Shown here piece by piece: positions 1 through 9,892 of a stretch of 64,000 nt of DNA. The stretch lies in NCBI GenBank assembly GCA_037783545.1, contig JBBELK010000308.1, positions 3,286,001 to 3,350,000 of the forward strand. Reading direction: 5' to 3'. The notes under the pieces are model-generated. The model was given only the letters and a program-made list of their open reading frames with translations, was not told the origin of the DNA and did no database searches. This DNA comes from Henricia sp. BOLD:AAB3569. Taxonomy: Eukaryota > Echinodermata > Asteroidea > Spinulosida > Echinasteridae. The position numbers were made by a program, and so were the translations under genes. Numbering within the stretch: position 1 is the stretch's first letter; each line of letters starts with the position of its first letter.

Positions 1-954
1 ACCCCCCTAGGCGGTAGGCCTCTACGAAAAAAATACCGAGTTGACTCGAAACGACGAAAGACGAACATGACATGCATGACGAAAGGCAGAAAGCTTATTT
101 TTTTAACGCGTTATTCATAAGCTGTCGCTGCAATTTCAGAAGGTAATTCCCCTCCATTTTCGTTCTATGTATACCGAAAAGACAACGAATTATCTGCCAA
201 ATTACCAGTGTTCAATAATTTATATGTAAAAACTCAAAACTTGATGACTGTGCTGAAGAACTAGAAAAAGGGACCGCGCTCGTCGTGCCTGTTGATTACA
301 CATGTCAAAGGTCAGGAAACCCCTGTGACATTTGTCCTCGAATGAGAACATATTTTTTATTTCTAATTATTTTCTGTATTTAGTACTTCGTATATTTAAA
401 CATAACACTTATATTTATATTTTAAATGAACAAAATTTTTGCAATTTAAAAAGTTTAATCGCCGAATTGTTTATTCCTTTAAAAAAGTGTTTAACTAAAG
501 AGTATTTTTTTACTGCAGCTATTTTGGGATTGCATGATGTAATACAATGACGTCATTGCATGGGATTCCCAAAATACACGACTGACAACAAACAACACGT
601 TTTGCTGGCTGTGGTGCAATGAATGATCGAATGTGGTGCAATATTTTACCTAGTACAGACAAAACGATATAAAACAGCCATCAAACCTACACCGCGTATG
701 TCAGAATATACAACATAGCGTTGACGAAAAACGGTTTGTATTCTTGAGGGAAGTAATTTCGCGAAATGTCGGAAAGGCGAAAGAAACGAACACGATCAAT
801 GTTTGAAGATCCTGGGTGAATGTAAACATTTCTTGAGCTCTCTAGCTGCAACTCGAGATTTTGTTTTCGAGAGCACGTGAGCGCTAGCCTGACGCAAATA
901 TTGTAGTTGGATTGACAGTTTTCTGCCGCAAATAAAGAAGAACCACGTATCAAC
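1..954. other. 5' flank of the E2 gene
   Basis: No gene is recognised here. The stretch is AT-rich, with one short ORF (332-550) that has no recognisable domain. A TATAAAA match lies at 668-674, about 280 bases upstream of the E2 start codon. It could be a core promoter with a ~250-base 5'UTR, but nothing else supports it. The ~110 bases before the ATG are G/C-richer and fit a 5'UTR. Confidence 0.3.
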
Positions 955-3209
955 ATGGCTATCGAGGAGAAGTCGTTTGGCGGGCGAAGCCTGGCCAAGG
1001 ATCTCTACCGTCTAATGAAGAACATTGACGGCATGTCGGGGGGCCAAGCTCGCCTGGCGGGATGGGACGAGGCGGACCTCAAACACGGCATCTCGGTGTC
1101 TGTTATTCCAGACAGTGGCATGTACAAGGATGGAGAATTTATGTTTCAGGTAAGGAAAAATCCTTGCACATAGGCCTACATGATTTTTGTTAGCATTAAC
1201 TTAACCCATGCACGGATTTTTAACGTTTTCTGAAGCTTTGACGCATGCATCTATATGTAGCTGAAATTTCTGCAGTCTAGTTTATTAACATTCTTCCTCA
1301 AAAATGTTATGCCTTTATTCCAAGAATCCATAACAAGTTTTATCTTGCACATACTATACTGGCTGGGCCTAAAGTCCCAGTACATTATTTGCAGTTACCC
1401 AAAATTATACTTCACTATAGTTCACAAGGAAATCCCGACTTACAGTGTAATTAACAACGGCAACATGATTTGTTCCCGTGTAAAATGGTACCTTTGCCAA
1501 CTGAAAAATTTACTGCAAAATTGACCACTTCCACACAAAAATATGCATGGATTTGACGGCTTTCTGAAGTATTACTGAATCTATGTGGCTGAAATTTCTA
1601 CAAGGCAATTAATCAATATTATTTTATAGTTATGCTGTGTTCTCGTTTTCAAAGGTTTTTCAATCATGTAATCTACTGTCTTTATAGAAGTGCGAACAAA
1701 CGTTTGGCAAATGGGTAATTCTTAAAATTAGGAGTCTAAAACTTTGGTCTCCCAGTTATGTACGACACCCTGTGCTTTAAAAATATCCACTCATGATCAC
1801 AGATTGTCAGAAATAGACCGATGTCTGTGATTACAAGGGACAGCACCAATTTCATGCATATTTTGTTCTTTGATTACTGACAAATATTTGAAACAAAGGA
1901 CCATAAAGGCTCATAATTTGTTCCATTATATAAAATAGGAATTTGGTGTCCCGGGTTACCTACGCCAATGAAAATTAGCTGTAGAATGAGTTTGCATTAA
2001 CCTTGGTGCCTTATCCACACACAAACTTTAAATTTAAGTGGCATTTACGGAAATAAAAATAAATATATTCTATTGGAAAACCCCTTTAATCACTAAGCAC
2101 ACTTGAAAATCTTAAAAAGCATGTCACACTTTTTGACCCATAATTTTGGGAATTACCCAAATACACAATGTACGTACGTGTACTGGTCAGAAAGAATTTT
2201 GCATTTAAATGCCACACAATCAACACAAAAAAAAAGCAAACGAAAATGAACAATCTTTTCCCTCCATTATACATCAATCTGTTTGGTGAAACCCATGTTT
2301 ATAATTTCATTGTTGTCATTTCAGATTACATGCAACAACAAATACCCAGAGGCGTCCCCCGATGTGTACTGCAAGACCATGGTCTACCATCCCAACATTG
2401 ACAACATTAACGGCGACGGGGGAATATGCCTTAACTTGCTGGATGACGACATCTGGTCCCCGTCCATGACTTTGGAGGACGTGGTCCAAGGGATCCTGTT
2501 CCTCATGCACAACCCAAACCTGGAGGACCCCTTATGTGTCTTGTTCAGCCCAGGCATGGATGAAGACGAGTTTGCCGCCAATGTCAGACAATCGCTTGAC
2601 GGGGGACTGGTCGACGGGTTCGAGTTTGAGAGGAACAGAGTCGTCAAGGAAGTGGGCGGAGCTTGCAAAGAGGACGTGGGCGAGGCTAACACTGAGAATG
2701 TAGGCGGGGCTATCACTGAGAATGTGGGCGGGGTTACCTCTGATGTTGGCGTGACTTCCACTAAGATTGTGGGAGGGGCTACAACTGAGAATGTGGGCGA
2801 GGCTACCACTGATATGGGCGTGACTTCCACTAAGATTGTAGGCGGGGCTACCGCTGATGTGGACAGGGTTGCGACTGATGTGGGCGGGGGTACCACTGAT
2901 GTGTACGGGGGTACCACTGATGTGGGCGGGGCTACCATTGAAAATGGGGGAGGGGCTACAGAGAACGAGAAGGAGGCAGTGGTTAACTGTGGTGTTGAAT
3001 TCGCAAGGGAACTCACGGACAATTCAATACCTACCAGTCATGTAGCCGAGAACAAGGACAGGAGAGAGACACACGAACAGATTTCGAGGAAGATAGAAAC
3101 CTCTGACAATAACGTTACAGGGAAAGATAGCATGTTTTATTGGGATGGCTTGAGAAAGAAAATTGTACACAATTTATTTTATTTGAAGGAAAAATTGTGG
3201 TTTAGTTGA
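955..3209 (+). CDS. UBE2M/UBE2F-like E2 conjugating enzyme with Gly-rich repeat tail (exons 955-1149, 2325-3209)
   Basis: Two exons join in phase 0: 955-1149 (donor cag|gtaagg) and 2325-3209 (acceptor tttcag|att), giving 359 residues. The start is ATG in ATCAACATGG. The UBC fold is complete. It has a DSGMYKDGEFMFQ strand, the YHPNID motif (HPN at about 87-89), GICLNLL with the presumed catalytic Cys at about residue 100, a W-P flap, TLEDVVQGILFL and NPNLEDPL helices, and an NVRQSLDGG end. The CKTMVYHPNID match and the NVxxSxxGG ending resemble UBE2M; the W-P-TL-DVV stretch resembles UBE2F. Both families charge NEDD8 onto cullins, so a NEDD8 E2 is the best inference, though a ubiquitin E2 is not excluded. 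Unusually, about 190 further residues follow: roughly ten degenerate octapeptides of the type VGGATTEN, then a charged tail. An AATAAA at 4193-4198 could be the poly(A) signal. Confidence 0.85.
1231..1640 (+). repeat. Diverged dispersed repeat in the E2 intron (two tandem relatives)
   Basis: Bases 1238-1325 (GTAGCTGAAATTTCTGCAG, then TTTATTAACATTCTTCCT and CCTTTATTCCA) match 54745-54825 closely in order and spacing. A second diverged relative follows at about 1560-1640 (ATCTATGTGGCTGAAATTTC). This is an old interspersed family of unknown type with no coding capacity. Confidence 0.55.
1712..2159. mobile_element. ~450-bp terminal-inverted-repeat element in the E2 intron
   Basis: The ends TGGGTAATTCTTAAAATTAG and ATAATTTTGGGAATTACCCA are inverted repeats. 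The interior matches the element at 56112-56557, in opposite orientation: shared words include AAATGCCACTTAAAT-type, ATGGCACCAAGGTTAATGCAAACTC-type and GTGTCACACTTTT-type stretches. Length is 448 versus 446 bases. It is non-autonomous and older than its sibling. No clear target duplication remains. Confidence 0.75.
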
Positions 3210-3299
3210 TAACGTGCCTGATTTGGAGAGTGAAAATTCCCTAGTTCGAGACGTTGATGTATCTGCGTATAGAGCTATGGTACAGTTGAATCTGTATAG

Positions 3300-3480
3300 T
3301 GGCCACCCTCGGGACAGTAAAAATAAACTGGCCGCTATAAACAGGTGGCCTCAGCCCTCTTTACAAAGGGTACATTAGCATGATACAAGTGGAATGGCAT
3401 TTGGGACCAAATGCCATTTGGGCCACTATACACAGGTAGTCTCTTCATCAAGGTGGCCTCAATAGCAGGTTTCAAAACGG
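3300..3480 (+). repeat. GTGGCC-type dispersed repeat
   Basis: Words such as GTGGCCACCCTCGGGACAG, AACTGGCCGCTATAAACAGG and CAAATGCCATTTGGGCCAC recur in inverted order at 27740-27890. The stretch directly follows the E2 stop codon. It may form part of the 3'UTR or may be a later insertion. Confidence 0.5.
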
Positions 3481-3822
3481 ACACCAAACATGGCTGATTT
3501 GGACTATAAAGGAGAAAGGATTTTAAATTTGGTTTGAGGTCCGGTTCAAGTTTAACCAGTTTTTAAAAATGTTCTTTACAAACTTGATATTTGGCACTTT
3601 GTATGAACCGGGCTTAACAGTGTACATGTATTGTTGATTGGTACAACAATTTTATAACAGAGGTCCTTTGGCCTTTTTGGACTTTAGAAATTCCTAAGTG
3701 TTATATTTCAAGAACTTTATACAAGAAAAAAAACGCAGTTTTTATAATAATGTATATTTCTCATTTAAACTTAGGGCAGCCTTACTTCCCAGCCATGCAA
3801 ATCGTTTTGCTGTAATGCACCT

Positions 3823-4063
3823 GTCCCCCCGCTGCCCCACCCCTTAGGTCGGGGTTTTGTCACATTTTTCACGCCCCAGGGTGGGGATTTTGACCAATTT
3901 AAATAAAAAAGTATGTGCATCTGATAGAAATACGCGCATGTTTTCACAGGGTCCAACGGGTGGGGATCTTTTGTCACCTAAATTTTGCCCCATAGGTGGG
4001 GATTCTGTCACGCGATAAAGTGACAATTCCCACCTCTTAGGTGGGGTAGCCTGGCGGGGCGAG
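3823..4063. repeat. GTGGGGATTTTGTCAC-rich inverted-repeat element
   Basis: The ends (CCCCCGCTGCCCCACC... and ...GGTGGGGTAGCCTGGCGGGG) are imperfect inverted repeats. The interior carries at least four spaced copies of GGTGGGGAT(T/C)(T/C)TGTCAC in one orientation. It is probably a small MITE with internal motif repeats. Confidence 0.45.
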
Positions 4064-4479
4064 GGTGGGAAACAATTTATATAGGTGCATATTGCTTTAA
4101 CAAATCTTGGATGCTCTGAAGTAAGAGGATTTCATTTATTATATAGAATTTTGCGATTTAATATTGGGCAGTGGTACCAGTATTGTGTATGCAATAAAAG
4201 ACAAAATAAACAATCTCATTTTAAAGTGATGTCATTTTTTCTGCTTTATTTCACCACAAAAATACGCCATACCAATTAGACTTCATGAAGTATGACGATC
4301 GAAACAAAAGGTATGCAAAAAGGGATTTTAAATGTATTTCTTGATCTACATGTACTTGTTGAAATTATGTTACAGAGACAGAATGTTTAATAATGTAATT
4401 TAATAAGTGCAAAATGCAGTTACATTTTTTTGCATTTACTTTTTCATAACAAAATCAATAACATACAAGTGCACCCTTG

Positions 4480-5134
4480 CGCCACATATTCCACGCGCTA
4501 CTGCGGGTCTTTAACAATTTGAAAGGGGTTATTGCACATTTGGCCAATAGAAATTAATATAATTTTTATTAACCTCAAAATATTACACACACCAATTATA
4601 GCGTTAAAAAACAAATTCAAACCTTGTCTATATCTGCAGCATCATAAATAAACACGCGGCGTCAACTCAAATTCTCGAAACAATGACGAATCGTACCCGA
4701 CGATTAATGATAACGTCCGACGTGTATTCGGGTAACTTCGGGAAAGGAGGAATTAATTCCTCCTTTTTCAATATTGGCGGACTAACATGTATATTGGCCA
4801 TCGATATATATACACTGGATGAAGCAACGTCGTCTAAAATTGTAGCCACCGTCCGCCATTGTACCCCACCAAATATACTGTCTTCACTAGTCTATACATC
4901 ATGGTCTACATGTGTTAAGTGGAATGCAAGCGATCGCATGGACCGGGAGCAGTCTAGGCCAAGCATTGTTCGTTGGGTACAATGGCGGCCAGCGCATGGC
5001 TTCAATCATGGAGGTAGGAAAAGTGCTCGTATATATAGCCAACTCCTATTGCATACTTCATCCAGTGTGTATATATACCGATGCTGTCGGACCTAAAGAT
5101 CGGTCGGGAATATTCTGGTCCGGGGACCAGACTA
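4480..5134 (+). mobile_element. Old copy of the TAGACTGG foldback family, carrying a nested MITE
   Basis: Bases 4507-4780 match 22100-22515 in order: AACAATTTGAAAGGGGTTATT, then TTCTCGAAACAATGACGAAT, ACCCGACGATTA and GGGTAACTTCGGGAA. The right end, GGGGACCAGACTA at 5122-5134, matches the right end of the complete copy at 21934-22585. The left end is not recognisable. A second element (about 4801-5083) interrupts it, with inverted CGATATATATACACTGGATG / CATCCAGTGTGTATATATACCG arms. Confidence 0.6.
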
Positions 5135-5420
5135 TGCAGTGATTACACCAACTTTCCTGTTTCCTTCATGTGAATATTATTTTGGGGAGGTATTTCATAC
5201 GGTTAGCTCAGAACGAAATCCATTTTCTTGAAAACATCTGGACAAGCTTCTTTAAAGGCATTAAGCTGCGTATTTTGTGGCACGAATTTGGCCTCACGCG
5301 CGCATTGACGAGCCTGCATTGCCTTTAAGTACGCCAAATACGTGTTGACACAATACAAAGTAGTCCCAGTAACTCTGATCCCATATCGTTTTTTTTAAAC
5401 ATTTAATGTACTTCTCAGTA

Positions 5421-5546
5421 CACTGTAAACATAAATTAGTCAAAACAGCGTTAATTGGTCATATGAGGCATCATCTTGGCCTAACTTAGTCAAAACGAAG
5501 TCTCATGACTAATTAACGTTAGTTTGACTAATTTATGTTGACAGTG
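5421..5546. mobile_element. 126-bp palindromic MITE with TA flanks
   Basis: The arms CACTGTAAACATAAATTAGT and ACTAATTTATGTTGACAGTG are inverted over more than 45 bases with few mismatches. TA lies on both sides, as expected for a TA target duplication of the Tc1/mariner type. There is no coding capacity. Confidence 0.7.
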
Positions 5547-5548
5547 TA

Positions 5549-6700
5549 CGAAAGCGTATTGCTGCCAACTTGAAATATTTTTATATCTCGTTTAAACGAC
5601 TTACTTCAATATCTCGTTTAAACGACTTAAAGAGGAAGAATCCCCCTTGACGAAAATCCAGCATTTAGGCTTTTTTCGATAGTCCAAACATCCCTCTTGC
5701 CGACGTGGATTTTTATTATTTTTTAATTGTCGGTTTTAAGTGGATAAATTGCAAGCAAAAGTCGCTTTTCGAAAATTAGATTTTCGCGATTTCTGAAACG
5801 CTCATTAGGTATTCATGATATGCGCGTGACCCCGTGACGCAATCCTGAGAAAGAGAAGTCAACACGATTGTTAGCTCCATACGTTTACACGCACAAAACT
5901 TGGAAAACCGTCTCTGTTAGATGGTGTTTTTTGAAGAATTTTGTTGGTCCAAAAAGCCAGAGATATGCCCAGTAGCTGCGTGGCTGTATGTTTTACCAGA
6001 CACTATGACAAAAAAGAGCAGAAATATTTTCTTTTCTATTACCAAGAGAGAGAAAAATGAGTCGCTCATTCTATAACTTGTACGGCCGATGTTCAAACAC
6101 GTGGGAACTACGCCCGCAGGGGACCGTACACAGACCGCTGTGAATGCCGTTCGTTCCGTGACAAAACCACCCGTCGCAATGCACCAGTATTTACTTCAAA
6201 AGAGCTTCATTGTGAGCCACAATTTCATCGTTTTTTTCACAAAACAGGTAATAGTAGATTGTTGTCATATTACATGAAGTGTTTTTCACGTTTGTATTTT
6301 GAATTACAAGGACAAAACAGGCATGATAAACATTCACTTCGTGTATTTTCCAAACAATACTGCACAGACCGTTTTGTATGTTTCTCAGGATGACGTCAAA
6401 ACCCTGTTGATAAACAAGCCAAGTGACCTCGAGCGTTTCAGAATTTCGGGTGAAGAGGGTCGGAACTGCTTTACGTTTTAAGCAAAAGCCTGTCGATTTT
6501 TTGTGAAAAACAAGTTGTGATGGTGTTGTAGACACATACACCTCCATGATAAACGGAAAAACTAAAAAAATGTGGAAGGGGGAATTCTAGCTGTTTAATT
6601 ATGTTTAAACGACATAACCGACGCATTTTACCATAGCTCCAAGTCAGCCGCAGATTCGGCCGAAAAAGCGGCCCGCTGTTTCAGCCGCCGATTCATTATG
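5549..6700 (+). repeat. Interspersed repeat, opposite-orientation relative of 11400-12255
   Basis: The start (CGTATTGCTGCCAACTTGAAATA, then ATATCTCGTTTAAACGACTT twice in tandem) is inverted at 12195-12250. Bases 6605-6690 (ACATAACCGACGCATTTTACC, then CAGATTCGGCCGAAA) are inverted at 11440-11520. Both ends therefore pair, so this is a ~1-kb repeat family with two copies facing each other around the Harbinger cluster. The interior ORFs (for example 6191-6547) have no recognisable domain. Confidence 0.55.
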
Positions 6701-7326
6701 CACATTCGAAAATGATGGAAAATCCAGAATAGCTTATATAAATCAGAGAATGTTTACCACATCACCTTAATGCTAGGTTCCCACTGTCGTGCGATCCGTT
6801 ACGAACGCCACGATTGGCCATTCGTAGCTGATCGTGGAATTTTTGTTTCCTTTTCTGAAATTTCACGTTTGGATACGAGTTGATGCGAGTCGATACGTTC
6901 TGGTACGATTTGGTGGGCTTGGATGCGATATAGTCACGATTGGTTAATTTCAGGTGACACGATCTGTCACGATCTGGGCTCCCGTTCAGATAAGATCAGA
7001 AACGTTCCGATAGGATTGTCCCGATTGAGTCCACGATTGGGGTCCCGATCTGACACGATCATCACGATCGGGGTCCCCGATTTGGGACGATCTGGTACGT
7101 GCAGATACGTTCGGATACGTTCCGATACGATCATCACGAACCGATCAATGCGCTCTGTTGCGATCGGATACGATTGTGGTCGCGATGTCTTTCACGATTG
7201 GGCTCGAGAGTGATCACGATTTGAGCCACGATTTGACCCCGACGGGTATATATACAGCCCGACTGACCATGGACTTCATTTTTTTTAAAACTTCTACAGA
7301 GTGAAGACTACAACCCACAATCATTG

Positions 7327-8010
7327 ATGATGGCAGGAGTTGAGGATGATGACAACGTGACATTTGCAGTATTACTGTATGCTTACATTATCGCCAGAGA
7401 GGAAGAAGACGAGCAGCAGCCAGACCAGCCACAACCCCAACCACAAAGGGCCAGGAGAGCTGCAGTCAGGCAGTTCTGGGTGCGACCATGGCTCACAGAG
7501 GAGAGGAGACAACAGGTTGGCCAGTTCTCCAGTCTCCTATAGACACCCAATTGAGGCTGGAGGATCCAGTAGCGTTCCAAAACTACACAAGTTTAACACC
7601 ACAGCTCTTCGATGAAGTCTTGCAGAGGGTGGTCCCAGCTATTGAGAGGGAACTCACCAGTTTCAGGCAACCCCTCTCACCTGGACTGAAACTGGCAGTG
7701 ACACTGAGGCACCTTGCCACTGGAGACAACTATCGGTCCCTTGCGTATGCCTTCAGGTGTGGAGTGTCCAGCATCTCAGAGATGGTTCCAGAAGTGTGCC
7801 ATGCAATTGTGCAAGCGTACAAAGATGAGGTGTTCAGCCTACCTGTGACCCCTGAAGCATGGACAGCCCTAGCTAACCAGTTTGAGCAGAGATGGAACAT
7901 CCCCCACGCCATTAGGGCCTGGATGGCAAACACATTGCTATCAAGAAGCCACTCCACACTGGCAGCCTCTACTACAATTACAAGGGCTTCTTTTCGATAC
8001 CACTCTTGGC
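7327..8010 (+). pseudogene. Harbinger transposase (HARBI1-like), 5' part, frameshifted
   Basis: Three reading-frame pieces follow in order. The first (7327-7542) has an acidic/proline-rich start and [16 protein letters not shown]. The second (from ~7540) reads [23 protein letters not shown], then [17 protein letters not shown] and WNIPHA. The third (~7920-8010) reads [20 protein letters not shown] then YKGFF, which holds the first catalytic Asp of the DDE nuclease. Frameshifts lie near 7540 and 7915. The two later acidic residues are missing because the 3' half of the gene is deleted. The usual length of this family is about 350-400 residues, so the copy cannot encode an active nuclease. A TATA box ends 73 bases before the ATG. 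Confidence 0.85.
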
Positions 8011-8283
8011 AGCCTGTGCAGCCCAGAGATCCTTCTTCTGGGTGACATCCTTGAACCCTGCAAGGCGTTTGCTGTAGAGGACCTCCTCTCTCATGAGGAA
8101 CTAAATGATTTCCTCCTTTTGCTTTTCAGTAAAGGCAGTTACTGTTTTCTTTTTCTTGGCTTTCTGGGTGGGGGTGGTCTCCTCTGTCTCCTCTGGTGCC
8201 GGATCTGGATGGACTGGTCCATGCTCTGGGGGTGGGGCAGCCTTGCCCTTTCCCTTCCTGCCTCTGGTACCCTTGGCTGGCAT
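8009..8283 (-). pseudogene. Harbinger MADF/Myb-like accessory protein, N-terminal remnant
   Basis: The ATG is at 8283. The first ~45 residues are Lys/Pro/Glu-rich (GRKGKGK, EETEETTPTQKAKKKK). The start of a MADF-like DNA-binding domain follows: FTEKQKEEII, then an in-frame [33 protein letters not shown]. In Harbinger elements this second protein binds transposon ends and helps nuclear import of the transposase. Here it is broken by the stop and by fusion to the transposase remnant at about 8010. A TATATATA box is 102 bases upstream (8385-8392). Confidence 0.75.
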
Positions 8284-8854
8284 CTCTAAAAGGCTCCAAA
8301 AATACTAAGAATAGCAAGTTGACAGTAAAGATGTGCTCTCTTCCAGTGTAGATCGCTGAATGAAGCGCATTCAATCTTGTCCGGTATATATATGGGCGCG
8401 AGAACTCGTAACAGATCGTGAGCGTCCGTGAAAAAGCGTGACTTCTCGTATCGACTCGCATCGACTCGCATCTACTCGTATCTACTCGTGAGTCAATCGT
8501 GTCAGGTCGTGAGCAATGGTACTCGACAGATCGTGACAGATCGTGAGAGATCGCAGCGCATCTCAACAGAGCGTGGTGTTTGTCTTGTCCAAGGTTGATC
8601 CCGATCACCACGATTTGGAAGCACGATTAGATGCGATCTGTCGCGCTTTGTTACGATCCAATACGATCTGATGCGATGATCACGATTGAAAATTAATCGT
8701 GTCGATCGTAGAAAATGTTTGAACCGTCAAAAAATTGTCTACGATCAACACGATTGCCACGACTGACCTCAAGATCTGATAGGATCACCACGATTCCACG
8801 ATTAAGACCACGATTTCAATCGTGGCGCGAATCGTGATAGTGGGAACCCAGCAT

Positions 8855-8901
8855 TAGCAGTGCTTTGCGCGCCCACTTTAGTTGCGCGCAAAGCACTGCT
8901 A
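8855..8901. repeat. 47-bp foldback derived from 12727-type element ends
   Basis: TAGCAGTGCTTTGCGCGC and its inverse GCGCGCAAAGCACTGCTA face each other across ~11 bases. The same words are in the TIRs of the 12727-15432 element. It abuts the right end of the Harbinger element and looks like a minimal two-ended remnant with the interior lost. Confidence 0.65.
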
Positions 8902-8917
8902 TGAGTGTAATACCTAA

Positions 8918-9890
8918 AGCAGGCCTCCCACTGTGCGATTTTGCTACGAATTTGCTGCGAATTGCCGCGATTAGATAAGATTACCTACGATTGTCTACGA
9001 TTGTCGCACAGTGGGAGGGTGTTTCTCGTAGGTAATCGTAGCTTGTCGTAGCTCGTCGTAGGGTTTCGTAAGTTGTCGTAACCTTTCGTGGGTTGTCGTA
9101 GAGTTTTGAACATGTTCAAAACTTTTTGATCGTACCGTGTCGTATCTTAAGGAATCGTAGCAAATAGTAAGGAATCGTAATAATTCGTACAGTGGGAGAT
9201 CACAAAGAAAATAATCGGAGACATTCGTACATGCATTCGCAATAATTCATACATCATAACGGTACGAATTCCACGATCATGTGCATGCGTGTACATGTAT
9301 GTGTACATACACATATGTGGCAGAACTTCATCTTCGGCTAGCTCTTTCATAAGAGTTTCATATGCCCCGAAATCATTTCTGCGGGTCAACCAAGGTCTGA
9401 CCCAGAACTGCCGACTGGCTTTAAGTTGCAGGCGCCGCCGTCTTCGCCTACGGCGGACCACGACGAGGGCCCCGATTGCAATAAGTTGCATGTCTGTCAG
9501 CCCCTCAACCGCCGCCATATCTTCATCAATACCCACTTCGCCCCCCAACCCAAAAGCCACGACCTGTTGCTGCATGCGCTGCCATCTTGAAAATTAACCA
9601 GGCATCCTTTTTAACGCACTCCCCTACTCGCGTGTCCCGACCATAGGATATATACCTGAGATCCCATGATGTCTTGAAACCATGCCAAATGCCCAAAGTT
9701 CCGGCGGAAAATTTGAATAGCAAGAAATCGTACGAAAAAAATTGTAGCAAATCGTACAGTGGGCGATCAAAAGTTCGTAAAGAAGTCTACGACATGCGAC
9801 AACCTGCGAAGCACTACGAATTCGTAACCGTATCGTATCTTAAGGAATCTTAGCAAATCGTATCAAAAATCGCACAGTGGGAGGCCTGCT
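8918..9890. mobile_element. Second non-autonomous Harbinger-like element (973 bp)
   Basis: The inverted termini begin AGCAGGCCTCCCACTGTGCG, flanked by TAA on the left and TTA on the right. The subterminal regions are dense in TACGA/TCGTA words, a different motif from the neighbouring element. A minus-strand transposase start (9575 downward) and a TATATA box (9649-9654) are kept. An internal copy of the TIR end occurs at about 9003-9016 (TCGCACAGTGGGAG), so a shorter derivative may be nested at the left end. Confidence 0.75.
9147..9575 (-). pseudogene. Harbinger transposase N-terminus, truncated
   Basis: The ATG is at 9575. The start MQQQVVAFGLGG leads to a run of eight arginines, then [20 protein letters not shown] and TLMKELAEDE. 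This is the conserved N-terminal block that also appears in the neighbouring Harbinger copy (RQFWVRPWL). After about residue 85 the reading frame continues into sequence unlike the family, and the catalytic domain is absent. The TATA box lies 74 bases upstream, almost the same spacing as in the first element. Confidence 0.7.
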
Positions 9891-9892
9891 TT

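Larger units (their letters stand above)
6771..8853. mobile_element. Internally deleted PIF/Harbinger transposon (2,083 bp)
   Basis: The termini TGCTAGGTTCCCACT and AGTGGGAACCCAGCA are inverted with one mismatch. Flanking TAA (left) and TTA (right) fit the 3-bp TWA targets of Harbinger elements, although the two sides are not identical. The element carries an N-terminal transposase remnant on the plus strand (7327-8010) and a MADF-type second ORF on the minus strand (8009-8283). This is the usual two-gene Harbinger layout, but with everything between them deleted. Each ORF keeps a TATATATA box (7247-7254; 8385-8392). About 500 bases at each end are packed with ACGAT-type words, facing inward on the left and as ATCGT on the right. 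Confidence 0.85.
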
